This document shows, piece after piece, positions 12,335 to 23,800 of a DNA stretch of 64,000 nucleotides. Where the stretch lies: positions 7,266,413 to 7,330,412 of the forward strand of contig NC_057923.1 in the NCBI RefSeq assembly GCF_018873765.1, read 5' to 3'. The stretch comes from Telopea speciosissima (taxonomy: Eukaryota; Streptophyta; Magnoliopsida; Proteales; Proteaceae). The notes under the pieces were generated by a model. It saw only the letters and a list, made by a program, of their open reading frames with translations, made no database searches and had not been told where the DNA came from. The translations under genes and the position numbers were made by a program. The first letter of the stretch is position 1. Every line of letters begins with the position of its first letter.

Positions 12335-13525
12335 TTCTTAGATCCAGGAGATTAAAAAAATAATTACAAGATAAGTATGTTTAAAATTTGTTTTACATCC
12401 ACCAATAAAGATTTTGAAAAGATTTACCTAAGTTCCAAATTAGTTACGGCTCATCCCACCCAATAATAAAATCGAATTAAACTTACTAAAATACCCTTTG
12501 ACGTCACTTGTATAAAAAATTTTAAGATTAAAGATAAGACTAATCGATAAACTCATATCAATTGCATAACTGCCGGTTTCCTCTTTGTTTAGTTTGACGG
12601 GAAACTTGCAGAGAATAGTAGAAGTCTTGTTGGCCAGTGCTTCTCTCTATCTCGTTATCCCACTGGAGGATCCTCTAGTGGTTACCACATGCAGACCCGG
12701 TGAATATTGGCTCTCTCTCTTTTTCTCTTATCAAAAGTTTAAGTGAGTCGCGGTGGATACCAACTCAAAGAGAAATAATTTACAGGGTGTTTAGTATCAT
12801 CGATTTCTTACGAGAAAACGACCTGATTGTTGAAGCCTACACGGGGATTTATACAGTTGGGAGTAGAAACCGTACAGAATAAAACTATGCAGCATGTCAT
12901 GGGTGCAAGGAGTTCTCCTTAAGAAGGAAAACTCTTTTAACTTCTGTAGTTGTGAGTTGTAACCTTCTTGCTCCAGGATGTGGATGTGAAAGCAGAATGA
13001 GAACATCCTCCGGCAATCCAACTCAGTTGCGGATTGCCTAGCTTCTTTCGGGGCCTCTGTTCAAGATGACTTTGTTTGGTTCCAAACTCCCCCCCACTGT
13101 TTAAACTTGCTTTTGTACTATGACTCTTCTGGAACCTTGTTCCATCGTTAATAAATTTATTTTATCAAAAAAATTGAAAGCAGAATGAGTAAAAGTAAAG
13201 TTACTTAGAACAATAAGTTATTTAATGAGAGAGAGAGAGAGAGTTTAATACAAAGCCACGATAAACTGAAATGAGTTTATCGCCAATCGGTTAATCTAAT
13301 AAGCTTATCTTTAATCTTAAAATTTTTTAAAAAAATGAAATTAAAGTGCATTTTAGTAAGTTTAATTTTATTTTAATGTTGGGCAGGACGTGTCGTAAGT
13401 CGTAACTAATTTGGCGTTTAGGTAAATCTTTTCAAAATCTTTATTTATGAATGTAAAATAAATTTTAAACGTACTTATCGTATAATTATTTTTTTAATCT
13501 CGTAGATCTAAGAAATTTTCTTTTT
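12335..13525. mobile_element. Long-terminal-inverted-repeat element (MULE-like, non-autonomous)
   Basis: Sequence 12341-12560 is repeated as its reverse complement at about 13256-13525. Both arms share AAATTTCTTAGATC, AAAGATTTTGAAAAG, AAATTAGTTACG and TTTTAAGATTAAAGATAAG in inverted order. Arms of over 200 bp suit the Mutator-like class, but no clear 9-bp TSD was found because the outer flanks are poly-T. The roughly 700-bp interior has no transposase. It carries a small LINE remnant inserted later. Confidence 0.7.
12987..13189 (+). mobile_element. 5'-truncated LINE nested in the inverted-repeat element
   Basis: The body, 13002-13174, translates to the end of a LINE-type RNase H domain (SVADCLASFG followed by a short tail and stop) and ends in an A-rich tract. 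It is flanked by a perfect 15-bp direct repeat, TGAAAGCAGAATGAG, at 12987-13001 and 13175-13189. This is the typical result of incomplete reverse transcription at insertion. It is younger than the element it sits in. Confidence 0.85.
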
Positions 13526-14244
13526 TTTTTTCGAAAAAATTACACTGCCACCCCCTGAGATTTATATTAAATACAGAACAACCCCCTGTATTTCTAAATT
13601 ATACAACCACACCCCCTGAATTCTCACTCCATTAGTTAGGTGTTACAATATTGGTTAAATTTACCTTCAAATGATTAATAGTCTAATATACCCCTTTAGG
13701 GTGAACTTACCATTTTGCCCTTAGGGCATCATCCCTAACTTCACAACCCCCTCTTCCCCTGTTACTCGAATCAGGGTGGTTTCATCCTCTTCAGCATCGC
13801 TTCTGTACCTTTCAATGAACTATCCATCCGCATGGCTCGTGAACTCTTGCAACACAACCCATTGAAGGAAATTCATCTTCTCAATGGGTCTCGATGTTTG
13901 CAAAATTAAAAAAAGAAAAAATGTCTGCAAACTGAAGATGCTTTTTAGCTTTTTATCAACTGCGATGGCTTAATGCTCAGTGATTGGAAGGAATTTACAC
14001 TCAGTGGAGTAATGTTTTGGAAGACTGGGACTTTCCCTAATAATGCTTTGAAAGCCCTCTTCTCCAAATGCATAAAATGGAAAATTAGATCAAACCAAAC
14101 TTTAAAATGGTAATTAAAAAAGAAATTGAGGCTTCCATTCTTTTCTACATCGTGTCACATTTCGTTTCCAACAGTGTAGAACTAGGTTCCAACATTTTTG
14201 GAAGAAAAGAGCTTGTATCCATCCCCATTATATCCTCAACACAA

Positions 14245-14450
14245 GGCACTGGTGGCGGAAGTTTTCACTTTTCATCATGTCAATATCTGGGCACAACTTC
14301 ATGGTGTGCCATTGGAATTCCATTCTATGAATAGTTTCTGCCACCTTGCAACCAAGATTGGTCGGTCCTCCAAAGCAAATCATAGAGATTCAATCTTCCA
14401 CAGATGGGCAATGGAAGATTTACCATCAACATATGCAAGGATAGATTGAA
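14245..14450 (+). pseudogene. LINE ORF1 fragment (DUF4283-like), copy A
   Basis: A reading frame containing VFTFHHVNIWAQLHGVPLE then a short HLATKIGR block resembles the DUF4283/zinc-knuckle N-terminal region of plant LINE open reading frames, where a W-hydrophobic-GLP-type motif is typical. Only about 65 codons remain and no reverse transcriptase is attached. The same fragment is at 30384-30590 in copy B. Confidence 0.55.
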
Positions 14451-14497
14451 ATATAGTTTTCACACCAAATAGGTTACAAGGTGTACAAAAACTTAGA

Positions 14498-14696
14498 AAC
14501 TAAACAGGGATCTTTATCCCCTGTGATTCCCTGCCCCCGTACAATTCATGCAATCCCTCTCATAGGGGGCAGAAATGACCACTCTACCCCCTGCCCGAAC
14601 ACACTGTCCAAGTGGGATCCACTCCCCCCTCTTATTAGAGGCACCAGGGAACTGTACCGGACAGGGAATCACAGGAGATATTTTTCCAACTAAACT
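14498..14696. mobile_element. MITE, 9-bp TSD family (copy A)
   Basis: The body is about 14507-14687. The left end reads GGATCTTTATCCCCTGTG and the right end, inverted, GGAAAAATATCTCCTGTG, continuing inward with GATTCCCTG on both sides. The flanks are AACTAAACA (14498-14506) and AACTAAACT (14688-14696), a 9-bp duplication with one mismatch. The duplicated copy lies at 30647-30829 and a divergent relative at 49211-49387. The 9-bp TSD suggests a Mutator-superfamily MITE. Confidence 0.85.
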
Positions 14697-15489
14697 GTTA
14701 TTTGTCTATCACAATGTTCTTTCTTCTTTCTTTGAAATACATTTTTTCACTTTAAATTTATCATCATCCATGTATCATTTTCAAGAGTATTGAATACACA
14801 AATCCATATTTTTGAAAATGGAGATAAAGAAAGGGGAAAAAGTTGTGCACAATGCCAGATCAAAAATGAATTTCACACTCCTCACTTATCATTGTTCATG
14901 TGAGAAGATGAAATGTCATAAATGCCCCTCTCCTTTTGTCAAATTCCAAAAGGTTTAGGTTTCCTCATTCGCCTAAAACTGCATTCAGGCAATATAGGGA
15001 GCCCTCTCCCTAAAGAAAGAGACGAGGAAGGGCTGTTTTTTCATTTCTAATAAGGGAAAGTCATTCCGAACAAGCGGCATGCTCTACTAGCCTACTCCCA
15101 TAATTTTTCATTAATTCTTTTGACAAGAGAAAAATGAATAGAACAATTTTAATTGTAAGGGGCATATGCTATACCCACTTGCTCTAAAACTCTCTCTCTC
15201 AAAAATATTGAGAAAAAAATCACTTACTTTAAATCCATACAAAATTCAAAAAGCATACACTGATATCATTCTACTTACAGAACTTTTTTTTTTGGGTAAA
15301 TACTTACAGAGATGAGATGGAGAGAAAGGAAGAGGGAATCAAAATCTTATTCTTTTAAACAATGAGTCTTCTCCTGCCCATAAATCTGGAAAATGTATCC
15401 AATACATTTTGAGCTCTAATCTCCATGTTTCCAAAACATAATCAGTCCTTTGGATATGACTTACTTATTCCACCTTTGTAGTCCCATTT

Positions 15490-15560
15490 TGTCTCGTAGA
15501 TTCATGTAGCCGACCGCATTAAGTTGGAATAAGACTAAGATGATGTTGTTGTTGCTGAAC
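15490..15560 (-). repeat. Dispersed plant repeat overlapping the CSLD stop codon
   Basis: The plus strand has GTAGCCGACC then ATTAAGTTGGAATAAG then a GTT-repeat. I recognise this as a motif scattered through many plant genomes. It covers the last few CSLD codons and the 3' UTR of both copies, so the encoded Thr/Ser-rich tail and stop codon appear to come from the repeat. Recognition is from memory. Confidence 0.55.
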
Positions 15561-18500
15561 CCCCCGTACTAGCATTAGTTGAATTATCATCTGGTGGACT
15601 AATTGTAATCCAAAGCAAAGAGACAGTAATGGCCACAAGCCCTGACCAAACATATATAATTGTAGGCATCCTACCTTTTCTGCCCATCAACCCTTTGCAA
15701 AAAGGCCACATGTGACATAACACCCATGCACTAAAGAAGACTCCACCAATGAGCTTGTTCCATTGTGGAAGCACACTGTAGAGAGTCCTTGTAGATGCAA
15801 TAAAAATAGCTACAAGGTTAACTACAATTATGGTGAGTGGCATTATGAAGAGACTGGTCCATTTCACAACATATAGGTCAGCATATATGTCTTCTTCATC
15901 TTCTGCTGTTGACTTAGATGTCAAGGTGAATGAAATCTCAATTCCTGCAAGTACCTTAAGGAGACCTTGTAGTACAGCAGCTAGATGTGCACTTGAGCCA
16001 CCAATGACCCAAAACTGTTCATTACGCCACCAATCTTCAAGAGAAACCCCGGACCATTTGACTTCAAGAAGGGCTAGACAGCAGAGTGTGATGGTGATGG
16101 CGAGAAGGTATAAAAGAAAGGCAACATTAAGGGTTTCGACGATAAAGTGTCCAGAGAAGAGAGAGAGTGCAGGAATAAAGCAATAGACAACAAGGAAGAT
16201 GGAAGTAAAAGGATAAACTCCGACATTGAAGTACGCAACACGTTGTAAGAACTTAAGACGTGGGCTAGCAAGGATGGGATTGTTTCTTGAGAAGAAGATC
16301 TCCACTGATCCTGTAGCCCATCGAAGGACTTGGTGTAATCGATCAGTGAGATTGATGGGTGCAGTTCCACGAAAAGCATCGCGTTTTGTGACACAGTAAA
16401 CTGATCGCCACCCACGATTATGCATTCGGTATCCAGTCACCACGTCTTCTGTCACTGATCCATAAATCCAACCAATCCTATCACCCCATTCGGTGTTGTC
16501 CTCGTACCTACGTTGTGTTCATGAAAACAAGATATGAAATAGACGTAACAGACCCACACCCAATAGACAGTAAAATCCATATTAGGAACTGATCCAAAAA
16601 CTCCTATATTACAAAAAACACCAATAGCAAATGTCAAACACTAAAAATTTACCAGCATGAGATGACAGCAACAGCTTCAGCAACAGTTTGTGCATCAAGT
16701 GGTGGACGTGGCACAAGCAAAGCACCGGGAGGCCTTCCATTTTTCACACTAAAGTGATCAGCAAGTGGACGCCCTTGAAATTCAGCAACAGCTATAGAGT
16801 CAGTGAAAATAGTAGAATTCCCAAACTTCTTAGGCAAGTTTAGGTCTGGATGTGCTGTTAGTGGCTGTGAATCTGATTCTTCCTCCTCTGATTGCAGCTG
16901 AATTTGTGCGGCTGGACTCTTGTGCTGTCCAAACATACCTGTGAGAGAGAGACAGAGAGAATTTGCTCAAATGCATTGTGGGTTTTTTTTTTGTTCTTGT
17001 ATTTGATTTATGGGAACAATGGGAGTACAGACGGAAACATCAATAGGAACAAAATTTCCACCTTTCCTGAGAGGTGGAGTTGTCATTTCCCCATTCTGTG
17101 TGTGTGTGTGGGCGCAGGGGCTACAATGCTCCCGATTTGAGTCCATTTTCCCTTGATTTATATATTCATAAAAGGGAAGCAGTTTTTTTTATCTATGCCA
17201 GCACTCACATGTGTCTATCTTTCTCTTCTTTAAAACAAAAAGGCAGATGTGTCTTTTCACATAAGAATAAGAGAGAGAAATTTATGGGAATGTTGATGTG
17301 GGCCACACTGCTGGACAGAGATCTTTTTCCCTTTATAAAATGGAAGAAAAGAACACACCTGAATACTCATTAGCTCGGGGAGGATGAAACCCATAAAGCG
17401 CAAATCGTCGAAATAGACAACCAGTCCCAACATAAACTGGACCTTGGAGACCGTCTAGGGCTCGCATGTTCCCATCAAAGAAAACCGTATTATGATTTGC
17501 GTATCGATCCGACGGATCAATCCCTTCGAATCGTTGTGGGAATTGGATGTAGCAGATACGATCTCCTCCACGGTCCATCATGAAACACATCCCCTCACGT
17601 AATGCGAGTGAGTTATAGAAGTAATGGTCACAATCAAGATTCAAAATGAATGGACCGTTGGATAGGATTGCTGAGGCTCTAACCATGGCATTCATGGCTC
17701 CAGCCTTCTTGTTATGATCATATCCTTTCCTCTTCTCACGTGACACGTAAGCAAACATTGGGACCCGCACGTCAACCCCAGTGAAGTCTAGGGTCTTCTC
17801 ATCTGGGTGACCATACACTGGATCAGGCTCAGGAACCTTACTCATAACCTGTATGATCCCAGCGTGATCTCCTTTTTTATGATCTGGTGCAGGATCAAAC
17901 CACGTGCCCGGCCAGTGGGTCCCATCGGCCATCCACGTGGCCTTCTGGATATCCACGGCGCCTTCCGCTGGAACTTCACCCCCATTATGATCACGTGCTT
18001 CTTGTCTCGCCTTACGTTGTTCTCTCTTGTTGTACGTTTCACATCGTTTCTTGATCACATCAGGTAAACCGTTGATGCGAACCTTGAACTCGTCATACTC
18101 ACGCTTGATCCAACGACGGTCCTTGACGAAATCTGGTCGTTTCTTGTTCTTTGTGGGGTCTCTCTTGATGTTAAAGTAGCTGTCAGGGTTACGTGGTTCG
18201 ATATTATGCTTTCGACAGAATGGGACCCATAGATGTGCGAAGTTTACAGCTTCTGCCATGGCTTCGAAGGTGAGGATGGCTGCTCCATCGTCAGATATAT
18301 AAGCAGAGACCTTGTCAACAGGATAATCAACGGCTAGGATTGAGAGCATTGTGTTGGCTGTGACGAGTGGGGGTTCTTTATCTGGGTCGGCGGTGGAGAC
18401 GAAGACATCTACACCAGGGAGGTCAGACCGGCCGTGTGGGTTATTTGGGGAAGGGGTTTCGAATTTGTCACGAAGAGCAGCAAGGTCGGTAGACCGGTTA

Positions 18501-19225
18501 ATCGGGTTGAGCTTAGGGAGCTGATCCAGAAGCCATGAAAAAGCGAACCACATCTCACACGCAATTGACATACCCCAAAGCCACATTGCGTCTGAGTTCG
18601 GGTTTCGAACCCGCCAAGTACAGAAAAGCCCGAGTGCAATCAGGCGCAACACCACTAAGAACCTGTAAGGGCTGAGAATAGAAGAGGGAATATGAATCTT
18701 CCTTGTTAACGGTTTCCATGGCTTATCGATGAAATCAGAAACGTTCACACCTCCATCGGGCCCACCATAGTCATCAGGATCTGTCCATACAACATTCCCT
18801 ATACCGTACGTTCCCTTAGTCTCGAACAACCAACGGTTATGATCAAAGTCTCCTGTTTGACTCCTCAACAGCATCGATTTGCTCGATTTCATCACCGACA
18901 TCCTCCGGTCCATCTTTGCCTCTCCTCCGTTACTATTCCCATCACCGACCCTTCTTGTAATTCCAACCCGTGAACCCGGTCCGGAGGGAGATGGACCAGA
19001 AGCCGAGCCGGCACCCATGGGTTGGTTATCAGGGGTTGGAGGCATGAGAACCGTGTAATCGATATAGTCGCTTGAACCACTAAATTCTCCCGGAATATCC
19101 AAATCCTCGTCTCTTGACAGGCTGACGACTCTTCCGGAAGATGTTCGTCGGGCGAATTTCACGGCCGTCGGCGGCCGGCTGGAGGAGGAGGAAGATAATT
19201 TTGTGGGGCTGTTGGAAGATGCCAT
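15535..19225 (-). CDS. CSLD: Cellulose synthase-like protein D (intact)
   Basis: Three exons on the minus strand: 19225-17359, 16938-16653, 16507-15535, totalling 3126 nt, 1041 aa. I chose the ATG at 19225 because MASSNSP starts the CSLD-like N-terminus; an in-frame ATG lies 7 codons upstream. Two N-terminal membrane segments (about 182-205 and 213-233) precede the GT2 catalytic loop, with six predicted C-terminal segments after it. Catalytic motifs are all present: D312-D313-G, D531-C-D533, T737-E-D739 and Q777-[19 protein letters not shown] and the PRAN...KKFGNST region are CSLD-specific. CSLD proteins make beta-1,4-linked wall glucan (or mannan) in tip-growing and dividing cells. Unusually, the N-terminal Cys-rich RING-like domain of most CSLDs is absent: about 34 residues and no cysteines lie between PPTPDNQP and the MDRRMSV block. 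The C-terminus also differs from the usual FQFP-type ending. The D subgroup is not assigned. Confidence 0.93.
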
Positions 19226-19905
19226 TTCTCGATGTTTGATGAACAAACAGACCCTTTTGTTTATTGTTTGCCCTTCGAGAATCGAGAGAGAGAGAGAGGA
19301 TCACCTACAGATATCCATTGGGTGTCTGATTCCATGAGAGAGAGATTAGAATGGGAAGTAGTTCCCAGAAGACAAACGGAGATGGAAATGGAGATGAAAA
19401 CAAGGAACAACAGGGAGTTTAAGGGGTGAGCAGCGGAGTTTGTGGGATTTGTGGGTTTGGGAGGTAATGGAGAGAAGAACCTCTCCATGGGAGGGAGCGA
19501 GAATATGGTTGGTTGAGAAAGCAGAAGAGAGTCCGAGAGAAGCGGGGAGAGTGTATTGGGTTTCTAATTTTGGATTGGTGGGGAGTGGATTTCGGTGATA
19601 ATCAAAGCGCCCATTTTGGCGTTGGATCTACAGTGGAGAGAGACGGTATGGGTTTTTTTTTTAGAGCCTGTAAATCGGAAGTCGAAACACAAAAATCGCC
19701 GCTAGTTATTAAATTCCGCATACTCTTGCGCGTTTCGTCGAGTTGATGAAGCCCATAAAAGAAAAGAATGTTTTTTTCCTTATCTTTACTATTTACACTC
19801 CATGACTACCAAGATATCGAACTCAGGGAAAGAAAGAGAGAGAGAGAGGAGCGGAAATAAAATCATAAGACTTTGGGATGGATGGAATCACAGAGAAAAG
19901 CACTG

Positions 19906-19943
<38 letters not shown>

Positions 19944-20821
19944 AAAAGTGAAGGTCACGAACAACGTCATCTCCGAAATCATTCCACAGAAAGAGAGAGT
20001 CTGTCTCTCTCTCTCTGCTGTGAGTGGTGAGTGGTGCTCATAGTCTCCTCCACCATTAATATCGTCGCGTGGATTTCAGCGTTTTCAAACCGCCATTCAT
20101 AGGCGCGTAAAAAAGCATCTCATGAAGAAAGAAAAAGGGGGAAAAATGGTAATTCAATGGACTGATCAATCTCTACAACTAGAAGTCTGAGATTCCAATA
20201 CTATACGATCTTCTCTACAGAATCGCGGTTTTGTTCTTTTTATGCAAACTCTTTTCCAGCTCGATGTCCTCGGATCCACTGTCTCTCCGGATTTAGATAC
20301 GTAGGTAGGCCTCTAATTTTCCTTAAGAAATCATCTTGTATCAGTGCTGGATGGGTCTATGTCCATTACTGTAGGGACATTTCCTGATGATTTTAGGCAT
20401 TCAAAGTGGAAATTCCTCTGCTTTTTGATCCGTAAGGAAGGAACGATTTCTAAGTTTTTATTGTTGTACTTGATTCAGTATTTGATCGTTTTTCCATGTT
20501 CTACCTGTAGTTCTCCTTTCTATAAGAATATTGAGAATAGTTTGGATTGTAATGATTTTCACAATTTTTTAGGGAAATTGAGATCAAAGGTGATTGGAAA
20601 GTTAGAATCCTATGCAATTCGGTGTTTGAGACTGAGTGCTTGAGAATTTTGTTGGAGCCGCTGTTCCAGTTTTGAAAGGAACAGTTCCCTGTAAAGGCGA
20701 ACATTCGGAGGCGAACCGCTCCCTTACCCCCCTTTATATATCATACAAAAAGCCTTCGCTTTAACATGCGGGTAGCTCTTGATAAAGGAAGAAGGAACGT
20801 GGAAAGACAACGAAGGAAACC
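19226..20821. promoter_or_regulatory. Divergent upstream region between CSLD (-) and MYB copy B (+)
   Basis: CSLD and the second MYB copy are head to head, separated by 1.6 kb. Sequence 19226-19701 is the native CSLD upstream region. At 19702 the tandem junction brings in the duplicated MYB leader, with its GA microsatellite at about 19910-19938. GA/CT tracts occur on both sides. No specific motif could be assigned. Confidence 0.5.
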
Positions 20822-23800
20822 ATGCGGAATATGAAGCTCCATGACGCTCCCAAGCCTGAGACCACCAAACGGAAGGAGCGTCACATCGTTACCTGGTCCC
20901 AAGAGGTTCCATCTTACTTCCTCTGTTTCATATTTATTCTCATTTTCATTTACATAAGCCCCTCTCTGTATCTAACATGGAATATCTCAAATGTAGGAAG
21001 ATGATATTCTTCGGGAGCAAATTAGCCTCAATGGAACTGAAAAGTAAGAGTTTTCCTTCATCTCTACTCTGTCTCGCTACTTGTTGGTTTAAGAACAATA
21101 CTTTGTTTTATGGATGGTTTGATCTCAAATCTTTGGTGGTCACGTTCTTGAGTGCAGCTGGACGATTATTGCAGCTAAATTCAAGGATAAAACAACCAGA
21201 CAGTGCAGAAGAAGGTTGTTCATTCATAAGAGATATTTCATTTACCTTTGGGAAGAGTTGTTTCTACATATATATTTTTCCTCCCAATTTTCTGTGACTC
21301 TGTTTATGCTGATTCAGTTATAAACAATGATTCCACAGATGGTACACTTACTTGAATTCAGATTGCAAGAAAGGAGGATGGTCACCAGAAGAAGACATGA
21401 TCTTATGCGAGGTAATTGATGCTCTAACCTTTGCTATAGGAACTTCTATGCAAGGTCACTAACATCAGAGCTCATAAAAATACCTTATTCCTGTGAGTTT
21501 CAAAACTCCAAAATATGATTCTTCTCTTCTCGAGTTAGATTTCATTTCTACAAGGGTGATGCCCAAATGTGATCCATGTGTGGCAACTTTTTGCATGGAG
21601 TCATTTGTTTGGTTTGAAATTATTTTACTCTGTTTTATAGCTTTTTTTAGTTTTATTTTGTGGGTTGACAAGTTTTTTTTTTAACCTTTTGGGGACTCCT
21701 CCAGTGAATTGGGTTGCTCTGTTCCTTTCAACTGATTGGTCCACATAGTTTGTAAACCATTAAACGTGGTTGTGATCTCATTGCCTAGAAATGATCTGCA
21801 GGCTCAGAAGATATTCGGTAACAGATGGACTGAAATAGCCAAGGTGGTTTCAGGAAGGTAAATAAGCTCCTTTTGTAGTATTCAATAATTCCTTATTTCT
21901 CAGATAAATCCCCACACATTACTTATTCACTACTAACCATTAGATGACTGACTCCGAATCTCTGCTAATGCAGATCGGATAATGCAGTGAAAAACCGATT
22001 CACCACCTTGTGCAAGAAGAGAGCAAAATGTGAAGCCTTATCGAAGGAGATCAACATTTCATGTATAAACCCAAACAATAAGAGAGTAATACTTCAAAAT
22101 GGGGTTGTAATGAGTGATTCATCTGATTCCACTCCACCCCTTAAGAAGATGAAGTACAGTGGAGAAACTTTTTCATGTGTATGGCAACAAGAAAGCCATG
22201 CTTTACATATGACACTCTTAAGTTGTGATGTAGGACCCAAATCTTGAATCTCACCAAAACCTGTACCACCAAAGGAGGAACTCATAAGGGAATGTGCAGA
22301 GAATCACCAGCTGAGACTTCCCTTCGCAGTATTGGTTCAAAACCTCCATAATGTTGGCAACTTGTCAGCTCAGCAACAAGTCAGCAACAACACCAAAGTA
22401 GCCTTTAATGATGGTAAACCACCTCTCAAACCTGTATTTTTATAAGTAAAAAAGAAAAAGATATTTCTGTAATATACATTATAAATCTTACATGGAAGGC
22501 TGAAACATTGAACAGAGAATGGACATGAACCTGTCTTTACCTGGATACTCTTATTTTCAAAGTAGACTTCACAGTGAACCATGTCCTTGCCATATATGGG
22601 TAACATTAGTGGGAAGAGTAGCTTGTATGTTACGCTGACCAGGCCAAAGTTTCCCCACTGTATGTTTTGTCCATTATCCCTTCCTTTCTTGTTATCATCT
22701 TCCTCTTAATAGAACACCATCATTTCCTTCAAGAGAAGTTAACACAATTTTCCCTTCTGATCAATGGCAGCTGAAGATAACAAGGTCCGGGGAACATTTC
22801 TTAAAAGGGATGATCCAAAGGTCACTGCTTTGATGCAGCAAGCGGAACTGCTCAGCTCGCTTGCACTGAAAGTTAACACAGATAACACCAACCAGAGTCT
22901 TGAAAATGCCTGGAAGGTAAGGAAAATAATCGTACTTGCTCAGATTTCCAAGCGGAGGTACTGGATGTAATTCTTTAGTAATGGTCTACCAACAGTCCAC
23001 CACATCTAGTCCATGCATCACATATCTACTGCAGTGGCCCTTACTAGGAAATTCCAAGGCCCAAAGATCAATATATTTGACCAGGCCTTGGACCTCTAGT
23101 GCTTAGAAGTCAACGGTCCAAACAGTCAGACGGCAAAAGTCTAAGCTAAATGAACAAGACCATCGTGCTTGGAAGTCCCTGGACTGAGCAATTCGAAGCA
23201 GACCAACCTAGGGTTGGCTCAGGAGAAAAAGAAAAACTACAGATAGCAAAATTTTGACTGCCCAATTTAACCGATTCTGTCCAACCCAGCAAAAAGCAGG
23301 TTCGAACAAGAATACCTTTTCCAAATAAACCAGGTCAAGTTTAGTTAGACAATACGGATATATGACATAGTTTGTCTGAATTTTAAATACTAACATATGA
23401 AACATAATAAGATTATATAAGTGAAAATATGTGTATTATCTTGATAAGAGTTTTGTCATTTGACCATAGGTTTTGAGTTCAAATATACTCAATAACAATA
23501 TTTTGTACAATAAATTATATAAATACGATATTTGAGGAAAACCATGTCAGATATGGACATCCCACAATGAAACCAGGGTCAGACATGGGTATTTGTCCTT
23601 GTTTGCAAGGTGTTTGCAATCTGTATTAGAAACTGGTCCGGGTTGGACAAATAGGCAACCAGCCATACATGACATATTATTTGACCTGGAGCAAGATTAG
23701 TAAGGTAATGAATAGGTTAAATGAGAACCATGTCCCAGCCAGCCCCCTCAAGACTAGGTTACAGTTTGGATTGGACTTTAAAAAAAAACCAATGGGCCAC

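Larger units (their letters stand above)
11441..13805. other. Segment present only in duplication copy A
   Basis: Copy B lacks this stretch. The two copies share a GGAAATTAC...CTGTACT tract (11488-11513 and about 29931-29956). Copy B then runs straight into TTTCAATGAAC, which in copy A lies 2.3 kb further on at about 13807. The segment holds a long-inverted-repeat element (12335-13525), repeats rich in CCCCCTGTA-type motifs, and no intact gene. Confidence 0.7.
2693..16229. repeat. Segmental tandem duplication, copy A
   Basis: This stretch is matched in the same orientation by 19702-32707. Homology starts at a shared TTATTAAATTCC and ends in the CSLD last exon just after GACATTGA. The copies share all 12 MYB exons, their introns, the 3' flank, a LINE fragment, a MITE and the end of CSLD. 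By eye they differ by a few percent with several indels. The offset between copies is about 17.0 kb, so the full unit was probably 2693-19701. Confidence 0.95.

Noticed and set aside
13806-13910. Exon-like frame (FNELSIRMARELLQHNPLK) near the copy A breakpoint
   Set aside because: The frame is broken in copy B and I do not recognise it; too short to call.
16074-16415. ORFs overlapping the CSLD exons in other frames (also 15830-16186, 17807-18067, 18409-18639)
   Set aside because: Shadows of the CSLD coding sequence with no domain of their own; copies at 32303-32656 have the same origin.
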